Of a DNA stretch of 64,000 nt, positions 8,188 through 17,072 are shown piece after piece. The notes beneath the pieces are model-generated. The model saw only the letters and a program-made list of their open reading frames with translations. It searched no databases and had not been told where the DNA came from. Position 1 is the first letter of the stretch, and each line of letters opens with the position of its first letter. A program made the position numbers and the translations under genes. The DNA comes from Anaerolineae bacterium (lineage in GTDB: Bacteria > Chloroflexota > Anaerolineae > Anaerolineales > Anaerolineaceae), in assembly GCA_013178295.1 (NCBI GenBank), contig JABLWW010000011.1:62001-126000 (forward strand), read 5' to 3'.

Positions 8188-8835
8188 ATGAAGCGACAAC
8201 GTGCAGTGCTTTTTGTGAATGGCAATTTGGTTTGCCCGGATAGGGTACGTTCGATGCTGTGTACGGATGACTTTCTGGTGGCGGTGGATGGGGGGCTACG
8301 CCATCTGGTGACTTTGGGGTTAAAACCTCATCTGCTGATAGGTGATTTTGATTCTGTTGCTCCTGACGCCTTGATGCACCTGGAAAGTGCTGGTGTGATG
8401 CTCAAACGTCATCCAGTTGAGAAGGATGAGACAGATCTTGAACTGGCATTGCAGTATGTTGTGGCGGAGGGTTACCGTGAGGTGTTGATTGTCGCCGCAC
8501 TGGGAGGAAGGTTAGACCAGATACTGGGCAATGTTTTTTTGCTGATGTCGCCATCTCTTGAGGGGTGTCGTGTGCGGCTTGTGGATGGGCACGAGGAGGT
8601 TTTTTTGATACGCGCGTGCGAGACGATATATGGCCGCGCCGGTGATGTGGTTTCTCTGCTTCCCTTGCAGGGGGTGGCTGAAGGGGTGACAACCGAGGGT
8701 CTGCAGTACCCATTGCGCCAGGAGACACTACACCCTGCGCGCACGCGCGGTATCAGCAACGTGATGCTGGGTGAGAGGGCAGTCATCAGTCTGAGGAAAG
8801 GGCTGTTGCTGTGCGTTCACACGGAGGTGTGTTGA
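8188..8835 (+). CDS. thiN: Thiamine pyrophosphokinase
   Basis: Transfers pyrophosphate from ATP to thiamine to give TPP. The 215-residue protein shows the family's DGG at the end of the first strand, LIGDFDSV in the ATP/Mg site, KDETDLELAL and the GGRLDQILGN motif, followed by the beta-rich C-terminal thiamine-binding domain. ATG at 8188 is used because it directly follows the riboswitch platform; the longer in-frame start at 8119 lies inside the aptamer and is not plausible. It is the first gene of an operon with a thiamine-type transporter, matching salvage of external thiamine followed by activation. Confidence 0.95.
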   Translation: MKRQRAVLFVNGNLVCPDRVRSMLCTDDFLVAVDGGLRHLVTLGLKPHLLIGDFDSVAPDALMHLESAGVMLKRHPVEKDETDLELALQYVVAEGYREVLIVAALGGRLDQILGNVFLLMSPSLEGCRVRLVDGHEEVFLIRACETIYGRAGDVVSLLPLQGVAEGVTTEGLQYPLRQETLHPARTRGISNVMLGERAVISLRKGLLLCVHTEVC

Positions 8836-8872
8836 AAATAGCAACTGGTAGTTTTTTGTTTGGAGGTGTCTG

Positions 8873-9979
8873 ATGAAAACAAAAATCTTGTTTCTCTTCT
8901 TGATTTCTATCTTTTTGTTGACTGCCTGCGGCGGGCAGCCCACAGAGATGACAGCGATACCCCCGGTCACTGCGACTGAGGCAGTGCCGACGCCCCAAGC
9001 GGGTCAGCAGGAGGAACTGCTGGTTATCACACACGATTCCTTTTCTGTGAGTGAGTGGGTGGCAAAGGAGTTTGAGACTGCCAACAACGCCAAGTTGACC
9101 TTTTTGAAAAGTGGCGATACCGGCTCGGCACTTAACCGCGTCATCCTTTCCAAAGAGAATCCTCAAGCCGATGTTTTCTATGGTGTGGATAACACTTTTC
9201 TGTCGCGGGCGCTGGAAGCGGATATCTTTGAACCGTATGCTTCTCCAATGCTTGAATTGATACCAGCGGAGTTTCAGTTGGATGGGCTGATGCGGGCTTT
9301 GCCGGTAGATTATGGCGATGTCTGTATCAATTATGATAAAGCCTATTTTGCCGAGAAGGGTATTGCGCTGCCGCAATCCCTGCAAAGTCTGACCGACCCG
9401 GTGTATCAAGGGCTATTGGTGGTCCAAAATCCTGCTACTTCTTCGCCTGGATTGGCGTTTCTTTTGGCAACGGTGGCGGAATTTGGAGACCCGGATTTTC
9501 TGGAATACTGGAAAGCGCTGCGCGCCAATGATGTTGTGGTAGTGAATGATTGGGAAACAGCGTATTACACTAATTTCAGCGGGTCTTCGGGAAAGGGCAG
9601 TCAGCCGCTGGTAGTTTCTTATGCAACCAGTCCTGTGGCGGAGGTTGTGTTTGCAGAGCAGGAACTCAAAGAGTCCCCCACGGGGTCAATTGTTGCGCCA
9701 AACACTTGTTTTCGCCAGATTGAGTTTGTGGGCATCTTGAAAGGGACACAAAAACGCGCCCTTGCCGAAAAATTTGTTGACTTTATGCTAGGGCTGACGT
9801 TTCAACAGGATGTACCCTTGCAAATGTTTGTCTATCCAGTCAACCGCGAAGCCAGTATGCCTGAAGCGTTTGTCAAACACGCCCAGATACCCGAGCAGCC
9901 AGCCGTTCTAAGTGTCGAAGAAATCGGTCAGAAACGCGAGGAATGGATTAAAGCCTGGACAGAAGTTGTGTTGAAGTGA
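8873..9979 (+). CDS. thiB: Thiamine ABC transporter substrate-binding lipoprotein
   Basis: A 368-residue exported lipoprotein with a signal sequence and a lipobox LLTAC ending at C19, a Thr/Pro-rich spacer, and then a periplasmic-binding fold of the ThiB/iron-type class. It opens with the characteristic LLVITHDSFSVSEWVAKEFE-like segment, in which ThiB proteins have THDSF, and later has VDYGDVCINYDKAYF. Placement under a TPP riboswitch next to thiamine pyrophosphokinase supports thiamine as ligand. The stop overlaps the permease start by four bases. Confidence 0.93.
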   Translation: MKTKILFLFLISIFLLTACGGQPTEMTAIPPVTATEAVPTPQAGQQEELLVITHDSFSVSEWVAKEFETANNAKLTFLKSGDTGSALNRVILSKENPQADVFYGVDNTFLSRALEADIFEPYASPMLELIPAEFQLDGLMRALPVDYGDVCINYDKAYFAEKGIALPQSLQSLTDPVYQGLLVVQNPATSSPGLAFLLATVAEFGDPDFLEYWKALRANDVVVVNDWETAYYTNFSGSSGKGSQPLVVSYATSPVAEVVFAEQELKESPTGSIVAPNTCFRQIEFVGILKGTQKRALAEKFVDFMLGLTFQQDVPLQMFVYPVNREASMPEAFVKHAQIPEQPAVLSVEEIGQKREEWIKAWTEVVLK

Positions 9980-11661
9980 AACGCAAATCTGCGTATCAGA
10001 CGCTGTTTATTCTGCTTCTTTGGGCACCGCCGCTGGCGTTTGTTGCGATATTCTTCTTTTACCCGCTGGCGGCGGTGCTGCGTGTGGCAGGCGAAGCGGC
10101 TTTTGTTTCCAGTACGCATTCCTTTATGTGGCGAGATGTCCTGCGCCCGCTGGGGTTTACGGTATGGCAAGCAGCGCTTTCCACAGCGCTTACCCTGTTG
10201 ATTGGACTGCCGGGCGCGTATGTGTTTGCGCGCTACACCTTTGCGGGGAAGACGATGTTACGTATCTTAACGACATTACCCTTTATTCTGCCAACGGTGG
10301 TTGTTGCAGCAGCATTTAATGCATTGCTGGGTCCGCGTGGCTGGGTGAATTTGCTCCTGATGGGCATTTTCAAGCTGGAAACACCGCCGCTTACGTTGGT
10401 GAATACGCTTGGGGCAATTTTGCTGGCACATATTTTTTATAATACAACGATTGTGTTGCGGCTGGTGGGCGGCGCCTGGTCTCAACTGGATGAGCGCCTG
10501 GAGCGTGCTGCCCGCAGTCTGGGGGCTTCTTCGTGGCGGGCTTTTTGGGAAGTTACTCTCCCGCTGTTGCGCCCCGCCATCCTCTCTGCGACTCTGCTGG
10601 TTTTTCTGTTCGACTTTACCAGTTTTGGCGTTATTCTGCTGTTGGGAGGGGCGCGCTATACCACGCTTGAGGTGGAGATTTACATCCAGACGATGCACAT
10701 GTTGAATTTACCTCTAGCGGGGTTGCTTTCTTCCGTTCAGCTATTCTGCACGTTGGCGCTAATGCTGCTCTATTCACGGGTGCATGGCAGCCAGACGGTG
10801 GAGCTGATGCCGCGTACGCGCGGCGAGGGGGAGCGCAAGCCCTCGACATGGCGGCAGCGCCTTCTGGTGGGCGGAACGATAGCCCTGTTGTTTGTGTTGC
10901 TAATTTCACCGCTGGCTGCTCTGGTGGCGCGCTCATTTGTCCGCCTGGAAGCTGCACGCGGCGAGCGTTCAGAGGTGCGCAGGGGGCTGACGTTAGTGTA
11001 CTATCGCGAGTTATTTATCAACCGGCGCGCCTCGCTGTTTTATGTCCCCCCTGTAGAGGCGGCGCGCAACTCGCTGGTGTACGCTTCCCTGACAACGGGG
11101 ATTTCGCTTGGTCTGGGCTGCGCGGCAGCTTATGCGCTGACGCGGCGCTTGCGTTTGAATCGCTGGCTTGATTCTGTGCTGATGCTGCCGCTGGGCGCTT
11201 CGGCTGTTACGCTCGGACTGGGTTTTATTCTGGTTTTTAACCGTCCGCCGTTAGACGTGCGCACCTTTCCTCTGCTATTACCTTTTGCCCACAGCCTGGT
11301 AGCATTGCCGTTTGTGGTGCGCACGTTGCAGCCCGCGCTCGTCTCAATTCCGGAAGTATTGCGCCAGGCAGCGGCTGTGTTGGGAGCCTCGCCGTGGCGG
11401 GTATGGTGTGAAGTAGAATTGCCTATCATTGGACGTGCCCTGCTGGTGGCTGCGGTTTTTGCTTTCACGATATCAATGGGCGAATTCGGCGCCACTTCTT
11501 TCCTGGCTCGTCCAGAATATCCCACCCTACCGGTGGCGATTTATCGTTATCTTTCTCAGCCCGGGGCGCTCAACTATGGGCAGGCGCTGGCAATGGCAAC
11601 CCTGCTGATGGCAGTTTGTGGTGCAGGGATACTGGTGATGGAAAAGTCATCTGCTCAGTGA
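9976..11661 (+). CDS. thiP: Thiamine ABC transporter permease, fused two-domain type
   Basis: A 561-residue membrane protein with two binding-protein-dependent permease domains, the usual ThiP/FbpB layout with about twelve membrane helices. Each half has an EAA loop: ERAARSLGASSWRAFWEVTLP in the first and RQAAAVLGASPWRVWCEVELP in the second. The start is GTG at 9976, overlapping the thiB stop in a GTGA arrangement, so translation is coupled. No ATPase gene follows; the next gene is on the opposite strand 30 bases away. The separate ATPase at 22183 is a candidate partner. Confidence 0.92.
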   Translation: MKRKSAYQTLFILLLWAPPLAFVAIFFFYPLAAVLRVAGEAAFVSSTHSFMWRDVLRPLGFTVWQAALSTALTLLIGLPGAYVFARYTFAGKTMLRILTTLPFILPTVVVAAAFNALLGPRGWVNLLLMGIFKLETPPLTLVNTLGAILLAHIFYNTTIVLRLVGGAWSQLDERLERAARSLGASSWRAFWEVTLPLLRPAILSATLLVFLFDFTSFGVILLLGGARYTTLEVEIYIQTMHMLNLPLAGLLSSVQLFCTLALMLLYSRVHGSQTVELMPRTRGEGERKPSTWRQRLLVGGTIALLFVLLISPLAALVARSFVRLEAARGERSEVRRGLTLVYYRELFINRRASLFYVPPVEAARNSLVYASLTTGISLGLGCAAAYALTRRLRLNRWLDSVLMLPLGASAVTLGLGFILVFNRPPLDVRTFPLLLPFAHSLVALPFVVRTLQPALVSIPEVLRQAAAVLGASPWRVWCEVELPIIGRALLVAAVFAFTISMGEFGATSFLARPEYPTLPVAIYRYLSQPGALNYGQALAMATLLMAVCGAGILVMEKSSAQ

Positions 11662-11690
11662 TTGCTGTACGTCGGGGTTTCTGTTGCCCC

Positions 11691-12443
11691 TTATGCCCAC
11701 AGGGTTTCATAGATTTTGCGGGTGATGCGTTGCGGGTTTGACGACTGCCATACCCGCCTGCCAATGGCGACGCCAGCCGCGCCAGCGGCAATGACGTCCC
11801 GCACCATTGTGATCAGTGATTCCTCTGAGTCATTGCCCTGTTTAGGCCCTCCTGCAACGATGATTGGCACCGGGACGGAGGCAACCACCTCGCGGAATTC
11901 TTCCACATTGCCGCAGTAATTAGTTTTGATAATGTCCGCGCCGATTTCCATGCCAATGCGCGCCGCATGGGCGATGGCGTCTGCTTTGTAAGCCCGGTCT
12001 TCGGGCGGCATCATCTCAGCCACTACGGGTACTTCGTAATTATGGCAAGTTTGAATTAACCCAGCCAGCCAGCGGTAAATTTCAATATCTCCCTCGCGTC
12101 CAAAGAAGACGGAGACAGCCACAGCATCCGCGTCCATTTGCAAAGCGGTATCCAGGGATGCAATGGGGGTTTCCTGGGTGCCTTGTTTGCTCAGCCCTGC
12201 GGTCAGACTGACGCGTAGCACGATGCCTGCCGAGAGGGGGATCAGGTCGGCAGTCTGGCGAATAAACCCAGGGCTTGCCAGGATGGCATTTGCTCCCCCA
12301 GCAATGACTTCCTGGACGATGTGGCGGGGGCGGTCTAACCCTTTGACAGGCCCTAGCCAGCCACCATGATCCAGTGGAGATAAGAGACAACGTTTCTTTT
12401 CACCGCTGAGAATTCGATTCATTCTTCTTGTCTTTCCGATCAT
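11691..12443 (-). CDS. DhnA/LacD-class aldolase (class I FBP-aldolase-like)
   Basis: A 250-residue TIM-barrel aldolase of the DhnA group, which includes archaeal-type fructose-bisphosphate aldolase and LsrF. The N-terminal LDHGG motif (D25, H26) and the Schiff-base lysine K173 in IIKTNYCG are present, as is the phosphate-binding VAGGPKQG and a late GVAIGRRVWQ segment. ATG at 12443 follows AAGGAG. It is the last gene of the sugar operon and probably cleaves the phosphorylated product of the upstream kinase. The true substrate is unknown; FBP is not implied because the operon has its own kinase and dehydrogenase. Confidence 0.85.
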   Translation of the reverse strand: MIGKTRRMNRILSGEKKRCLLSPLDHGGWLGPVKGLDRPRHIVQEVIAGGANAILASPGFIRQTADLIPLSAGIVLRVSLTAGLSKQGTQETPIASLDTALQMDADAVAVSVFFGREGDIEIYRWLAGLIQTCHNYEVPVVAEMMPPEDRAYKADAIAHAARIGMEIGADIIKTNYCGNVEEFREVVASVPVPIIVAGGPKQGNDSEESLITMVRDVIAAGAAGVAIGRRVWQSSNPQRITRKIYETLWA

Positions 12444-12516
12444 AATAACTCCTTGGTGTGTATAAGGTGTATCTATCTAGATTCGGCTGTGGTTAAACGG
12501 ATTTGTTTGGTCTCTT

Positions 12517-13989
12517 TCAGTGAAAGATAAGCTCCTTGCTAATAAAACTCGCAAGGCGGCAATATTGTTCGTAAAGATCATTATATTTCTGTGTGTGTTG
12601 CCAGTCTGGGGTAATCAGAAGGGGTTGTGAAAAGGTCTTCGCCAATGCCTGGTCAAAGGGGGTGTTGTCCAACGCCTGACGGGCGTAGGCATATAATCCG
12701 CGGGTTACGGTCTCTTGCCCGCTGTATACCAACACGGGCAGATGACATACATCTGCGATGATGTGTGCCAGACCGGGGATTGTCGCTCCGCCGCCGGATA
12801 AGGCAATTTCCTGCAGAGGCACACCTGTTTCTCTAAAGATATCTATCAGATAACGCAACCCGAAAGCAACGCCTTCCATGACAGCGCGCAAGATGTGCGC
12901 CCGCTGATGTGTCAGGCTGAGACCGTGTAGCGTGCCCCGTATGGAATCGCTCCAAAAGGGGCTGCGCTCCCCAGAGAGAAAGGGCAGGAACACCAGGTTA
13001 TCTGCGCCAGGAGGTGTTTGTAGCGCTTCTTTGATGGCATCTGCAAAGGCAAAGGTTTCATCATACAGCGTTTTGTATGCCCATTGGATGGCAGCGCCTG
13101 AGGTGGAGGATACGCCGCCCAGCAGGGGATAGGGGAGAAGGGGATAGATGTATATGCGCTCTTTCGGGTCGGAGAAGACTTGTCCTTCGATCAGTGGGTA
13201 AAAGACCATTGAGGAGCTGCCCAGGGAACAAAACAGGCGTCCTATTGCTGCTGGTGCCCCTGTTACCAGTGCCAGGACATCGCCAGCGCCAACCAGCACG
13301 CGTGTGCTAGGCGATATTCCCAGCGCTTTTGCCATTTCTGGGAGCAGCTTGCCTGCATCGTCTGTGGGGTAGCAAAGCGGTGGGAGGATGGCAGCCGAAA
13401 AACCGGTGTATGCCAGACGGTCTTTTGCCCAACGCATTGTGTTCCAGTCCAGCAGCGCCGCTCCGCCTGCCTCGGTAAAATCTGTAAGCAATTTTCCCGT
13501 CAGGCGGTAGCGCAGAAAGTCTTTGGCAAAGAGCAGGCTATGCGTTCGGGCGACGATGTCTGGATGGTTGCGGGATAGCCAGAGCAGTTTAGGGAGTGTA
13601 TAGGTGGAATTGAGATGATAAGGCGGCAGGCAGAACTGGTGTTGAAGCTCGGCGGTCTCGGATATTGCCCGGCGGTCGAGCCATAAGATTGTGGGGGGGA
13701 TTACCTCCCCATTTTCATCGAGCAGCACAGCTGTGTGCATTTGCCCGGTGAGGGCAATCACGTTGATTTGATCAAGCCCTTGCACAGTTTGTTTGAGTTG
13801 TTTTGAGACGGCTAGCAGAGACTGCCACCAAGTGTGTGGGTCAGCTTCTGCCCATTCGGGTTGAGGAGAGGTGAAGGCATAGCTTTGGGTAGCCATGCCC
13901 AGCACTTTGCCCTCCTGGTCGAAGATGACTCCCTTAAGGGAGGAGGTGCCCACGTCAATTGCAAACAAAAAGGGCAAAGACAGCCTCAC
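12517..13989 (-). CDS. FGGY-family carbohydrate kinase (xylulokinase/LsrK-like)
   Basis: A 490-residue sugar kinase with the two-lobed FGGY fold. Visible motifs are DVGTSSLKG near the N-terminus (phosphate 1), ILWLDRRA, GAGDVLALVTG carrying the likely catalytic Asp, and ALSGGGATIPG for adenosine binding. It should phosphorylate a ketose, polyol or related compound with ATP. The start overlaps the dehydrogenase stop by four bases, so the dehydrogenase product is likely its substrate. The exact sugar cannot be assigned; xylulose is only the nearest familiar label. Confidence 0.88.
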   Translation of the reverse strand: MRLSLPFLFAIDVGTSSLKGVIFDQEGKVLGMATQSYAFTSPQPEWAEADPHTWWQSLLAVSKQLKQTVQGLDQINVIALTGQMHTAVLLDENGEVIPPTILWLDRRAISETAELQHQFCLPPYHLNSTYTLPKLLWLSRNHPDIVARTHSLLFAKDFLRYRLTGKLLTDFTEAGGAALLDWNTMRWAKDRLAYTGFSAAILPPLCYPTDDAGKLLPEMAKALGISPSTRVLVGAGDVLALVTGAPAAIGRLFCSLGSSSMVFYPLIEGQVFSDPKERIYIYPLLPYPLLGGVSSTSGAAIQWAYKTLYDETFAFADAIKEALQTPPGADNLVFLPFLSGERSPFWSDSIRGTLHGLSLTHQRAHILRAVMEGVAFGLRYLIDIFRETGVPLQEIALSGGGATIPGLAHIIADVCHLPVLVYSGQETVTRGLYAYARQALDNTPFDQALAKTFSQPLLITPDWQHTQKYNDLYEQYCRLASFISKELIFH

Positions 13990-15026
13990 GCGCTTTCTCC
14001 ATTGACCTCGATCATCACTTTTAGCCCCTGACGGCTCTTTACTAACTGAAAACCCTCCCCCAGTTTTTCAAGAGGCAGCAAATGGCTGATAAGAGAAGCC
14101 GTGTCCACCTGACCATTTTCGATGAATGACAGGGCGCGTGCCATATCGTCCTGGGTGCTGTCTGCTGATCCGGTGAGGATAAATTCCCCATAATGAATCA
14201 GGTTGGGGTCAATGTGGAGTTCATCTTTTGGATAAATACCGGCGAAGATATTCAGCCGTCCACCAGGAGCGAGAAGCGGGATGGCTTGCTCCACCAGACG
14301 TGAGGAGCCCACGGTAATCACTGCCGCATCCACCCCCCAGCCATGCGTGATATCTTTGACGAATTGCTCCAGGTTTTCAACTTCGGGGTTGACGACCCAT
14401 TCTGCGCCCAATGTTTGCGCTTTTTGCAGCCGTTCGGGGATGGGGTCTGAAACGATGACCTGCGCCCCAAAAGCGCGGGCAACCTGCAGGTGCATTAACC
14501 CGATGGGACCGGCGCCCGCAACCAGCTCTATCTCGCCCGGGTACAGTCTGAGCATATCCTGTCCGCGGGTTACACAGGCTAAAGGCTCCATGAAAGCGGC
14601 TGCTTTCATGCTGGTTGTCTTACGTAGCGGGAAGATATTCCTGTGCGGCAGGCATATATAATCGGCATAGGCGCCGCGAAACTGCTGGAATGTGGGGCGC
14701 TGGCAGCGGTTTGACCTGCCACTGCGGCAGGCGCGGCACGTGCCGCACTTGACGATCATATCTGCACATACAGGCTGCCCTATCTCCAGATGTTTGACGT
14801 TTTTGCCCAGCGCAGCGACATATCCCGAAAGCTCGTGTCCCAGAACGCGTGGGAATTTGACCGAAGAAGAAAGACCGGAATAGGCGCGCACGTCCCAGGG
14901 GCAGATCGCGGCAAAAGCCACTTTGACCAAAACCTCATCATCTTGCGGTTCGTAAATGGGGACGCGCCGCAGTTCCAGTTGATTGGGTTGTTCACACCAC
15001 ATGACTCGCATGGTATTTTCTGTCAT
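13986..15026 (-). CDS. Zinc-dependent medium-chain dehydrogenase (sorbitol/threonine DH type)
   Basis: A 346-residue MDR enzyme that oxidises an alcohol of a polyol or sugar using NAD(P). Catalytic-zinc residues C42, H64 and E65 and the later E147 are present. The structural-zinc loop has four cysteines at 94, 97, 100 and 108. The nucleotide site GAGPIG is at 171-176. ATG at 15026 has AGGAG eight bases upstream; ATG 15011 is a weaker choice. The position between amidohydrolase and kinase suggests an oxidation step that yields a ketone to be phosphorylated. Confidence 0.9.
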   Translation of the reverse strand: MTENTMRVMWCEQPNQLELRRVPIYEPQDDEVLVKVAFAAICPWDVRAYSGLSSSVKFPRVLGHELSGYVAALGKNVKHLEIGQPVCADMIVKCGTCRACRSGRSNRCQRPTFQQFRGAYADYICLPHRNIFPLRKTTSMKAAAFMEPLACVTRGQDMLRLYPGEIELVAGAGPIGLMHLQVARAFGAQVIVSDPIPERLQKAQTLGAEWVVNPEVENLEQFVKDITHGWGVDAAVITVGSSRLVEQAIPLLAPGGRLNIFAGIYPKDELHIDPNLIHYGEFILTGSADSTQDDMARALSFIENGQVDTASLISHLLPLEKLGEGFQLVKSRQGLKVMIEVNGESA

Positions 15027-15028
15027 TG

Positions 15029-16216
15029 TTATTGCTCCTGTGAGTATAGATTTCCGTCAATATAGATTGCGGCAATATCAGCGGGTGTGGCGCGATGCAC
15101 AATGGCACTGACCACATCTTGCTGATATGTCAGGTTCGGGGTGTTGAGATCAAAAACGATAAAACAAGCGCGTTTTCCAGGCTTCAGGCTGCCCAGTTCG
15201 TTCTCAAGTTTGAGAATGCGTGCCCCTTCGATAGTGGCGGCTTTTAGTATCTTATGAGACTGGATGATAGCAGGGTTCAAATTTTTGCCGCGTGTCATCC
15301 GCGAGGCGTAATCCATCTCGCGCAGCATATCCGGAGCCGTGAACATCATATTATCGCTGCCCAGACCAAAACGCAGTCCCATCTGTGCCCAGTTTGCCAG
15401 GTCTGGCAGTCCATCGCCAAGTATTCCATTGCTGCGCGGACATGCCACAGCGGACACCCCAGCGTTGAGCATTTTGGCGATCTCTTCAGGCGGCGTATGG
15501 GTTAGATGAACCAGAAAATTAGGCTGCCATTCCAACAGACGTGCAGCCTGCCCCTTGCCGGTTGTCTGGCGGGAAAGCCTTTCGCTGGGCAAGTCCTCGC
15601 TGGCATGTGCGGCGAAAAGCCTGTTGGGATACTCCTGGCGCAGCTTTTTCAACAGGCGGGGGGGATATGAGGTTACATCACGCACACCCAATCCATCTGC
15701 TTCTTCTAGCAGGCTGTGGGCTTCCTGCTCAAGGGAAGCCTCACTGGCTGTGGCATTTTCCTGCATTCTGCCCAGGACGATGACGCGTATGGGTAGCCCA
15801 TGCGCCGCCTGGCGCAGCGCCCGCACTCCATCTAATCCCTGTTCGCGGAAATCAGCGGCGGCAATGATGCCATTCCGCAACATCTCCTGTAATCCATGCC
15901 GCATCATTTCGATGTGAGTCTCGCTGCTTAGCGAGCGGAGAAACTTGTGTTTGAGACCATCTGAACGGGTAACGACCTGATCCAGAGGCAGCCCAACTCC
16001 CAGTTCCTTGGCGCCGCTATCGCCAACGTGGGTATGTGCGTTGATAAACATGGGGCAAAGCAGCTTGCCGCGCATGTCTATCACATTTTCTTCCGATGAA
16101 ATGGGATTTCCGATGAATACAATGCTGCCATTCTCGACCAGCAGGTAACAATCTTGCTGCACGGTCAGATCATCTCCTGCAAGCACACAGGTGGCATGGA
16201 AAGCAGTGCGTGTCAT
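15029..16216 (-). CDS. Amidohydrolase (cytosine/adenosine deaminase-like)
   Basis: A 395-residue metal-dependent hydrolase of the chlorohydrolase/MTA-SAH deaminase group. The HxH pair (H61, H63) in NAHTHVGD, H204 with E207 in AAHASED, a following His in LVHLTH (237 or 240) and D288 in LGSDNM complete the metal and proton-transfer set. A small composite beta-domain formed by both ends (LLVENGSIVFIG and SLKPGKRACFIVFD) is typical. It is an unusual member of a sugar operon; it suggests that the imported compound carries an amino or amide group removed before oxidation and phosphorylation. Confidence 0.88.
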   Translation of the reverse strand: MTRTAFHATCVLAGDDLTVQQDCYLLVENGSIVFIGNPISSEENVIDMRGKLLCPMFINAHTHVGDSGAKELGVGLPLDQVVTRSDGLKHKFLRSLSSETHIEMMRHGLQEMLRNGIIAAADFREQGLDGVRALRQAAHGLPIRVIVLGRMQENATASEASLEQEAHSLLEEADGLGVRDVTSYPPRLLKKLRQEYPNRLFAAHASEDLPSERLSRQTTGKGQAARLLEWQPNFLVHLTHTPPEEIAKMLNAGVSAVACPRSNGILGDGLPDLANWAQMGLRFGLGSDNMMFTAPDMLREMDYASRMTRGKNLNPAIIQSHKILKAATIEGARILKLENELGSLKPGKRACFIVFDLNTPNLTYQQDVVSAIVHRATPADIAAIYIDGNLYSQEQ

Positions 16217-16222
16217 CCTATG

Positions 16223-17050
16223 TTACCCTTTTGTTGCCCCCATCGTCAGCCCCTGAACGAAGTAACGGTTGAGGAAAAGCGAAATGATCACAGCAGGGAT
16301 GATAGCAAAGACCGAGAGGGCCGCCATGCGTCCCCAGCTGACATCCACCGCGCTGAAGGAAGCCAGAATGCCGAGCGGGATGGTTTTGGTCTTTGGAGAT
16401 GTGAGCATCAAAGCAAAGAGAAAGTCGTTCCACGTGTAGATAATGCAGTACAAGGCTGATGAAACAATGCCGGGAATGGAAAGCGGCAATGCCACCTGGA
16501 GAAAGGCGGTGAAGTGTGAAGCGCCATCCACCAGCGCTGCCTCTTCCATTTCTTTGGGCACATCCTTGAAATAGCTGCGCATCATCCAGACGACAAATGA
16601 GGCGTCAAAGACAGTATCCAGGATGATCACAGCCCAGTAACTGCCAATCAGCCCGATATCACGCATGATTAGATAAAAGGGGATGAGCATGGCGACCGGA
16701 GGCACCATCAGCAAAATCAGAAAAAAGAATGAAGACATATTCAGAAGCTTTGATTTTGCGCGTGCAATGGCATAGCCAGCTGGGACGCCCAGCAGCAGCG
16801 AAAGCGAGGTTGCTCCAACGGTGATGATCAAACTGTTCTTGATAAACATCAGCGTTTTGGTGTTTTCCAGTTCGACGCGGAAGTTTTTGAGCGTGGCATC
16901 AAAGAAGAACCACTGCGGTGGCAGGGTGAATGCATCCCGTCCGTATTTGAGGGATGTTGTTACCAACCAGTAGATCGGAATCATAAACAAGATAAAGACA
17001 AGTATGCTTAGTGCAGTGAGTAGTATTTTTTCGAGCTGTTTTCGTTTCAT
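16223..17050 (-). CDS. Carbohydrate ABC transporter permease, MalG type
   Basis: A CUT1-family membrane subunit with about six helices. The N-terminus has the usual hydrophobic segment ending in PIYWLVTTSLK, and the EAA loop near the middle reads EEAALVDGASHFTAFLQVALP. The ATG at 17050 gives the usual KR-rich MalG start with a GAAGGG site ten bases upstream; in-frame ATG 17071 and TTG 17092, overlapping the previous gene, are alternatives. It ends VQGLTMGATKG, the standard MalG tail. It pairs with the MalF-type protein; the ATPase is not in this operon and is probably a shared MsmX-like protein elsewhere. Confidence 0.9.
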   Translation of the reverse strand: MKRKQLEKILLTALSILVFILFMIPIYWLVTTSLKYGRDAFTLPPQWFFFDATLKNFRVELENTKTLMFIKNSLIITVGATSLSLLLGVPAGYAIARAKSKLLNMSSFFFLILLMVPPVAMLIPFYLIMRDIGLIGSYWAVIILDTVFDASFVVWMMRSYFKDVPKEMEEAALVDGASHFTAFLQVALPLSIPGIVSSALYCIIYTWNDFLFALMLTSPKTKTIPLGILASFSAVDVSWGRMAALSVFAIIPAVIISLFLNRYFVQGLTMGATKG

Positions 17051-17072
17051 ATCAACAGTGCCCTTCTGCATT

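Noticed and set aside
8786-9409. 207-codon minus-strand frame across the thiN-thiB junction.
   Set aside because: Antisense to the riboswitch-controlled operon and without family features.
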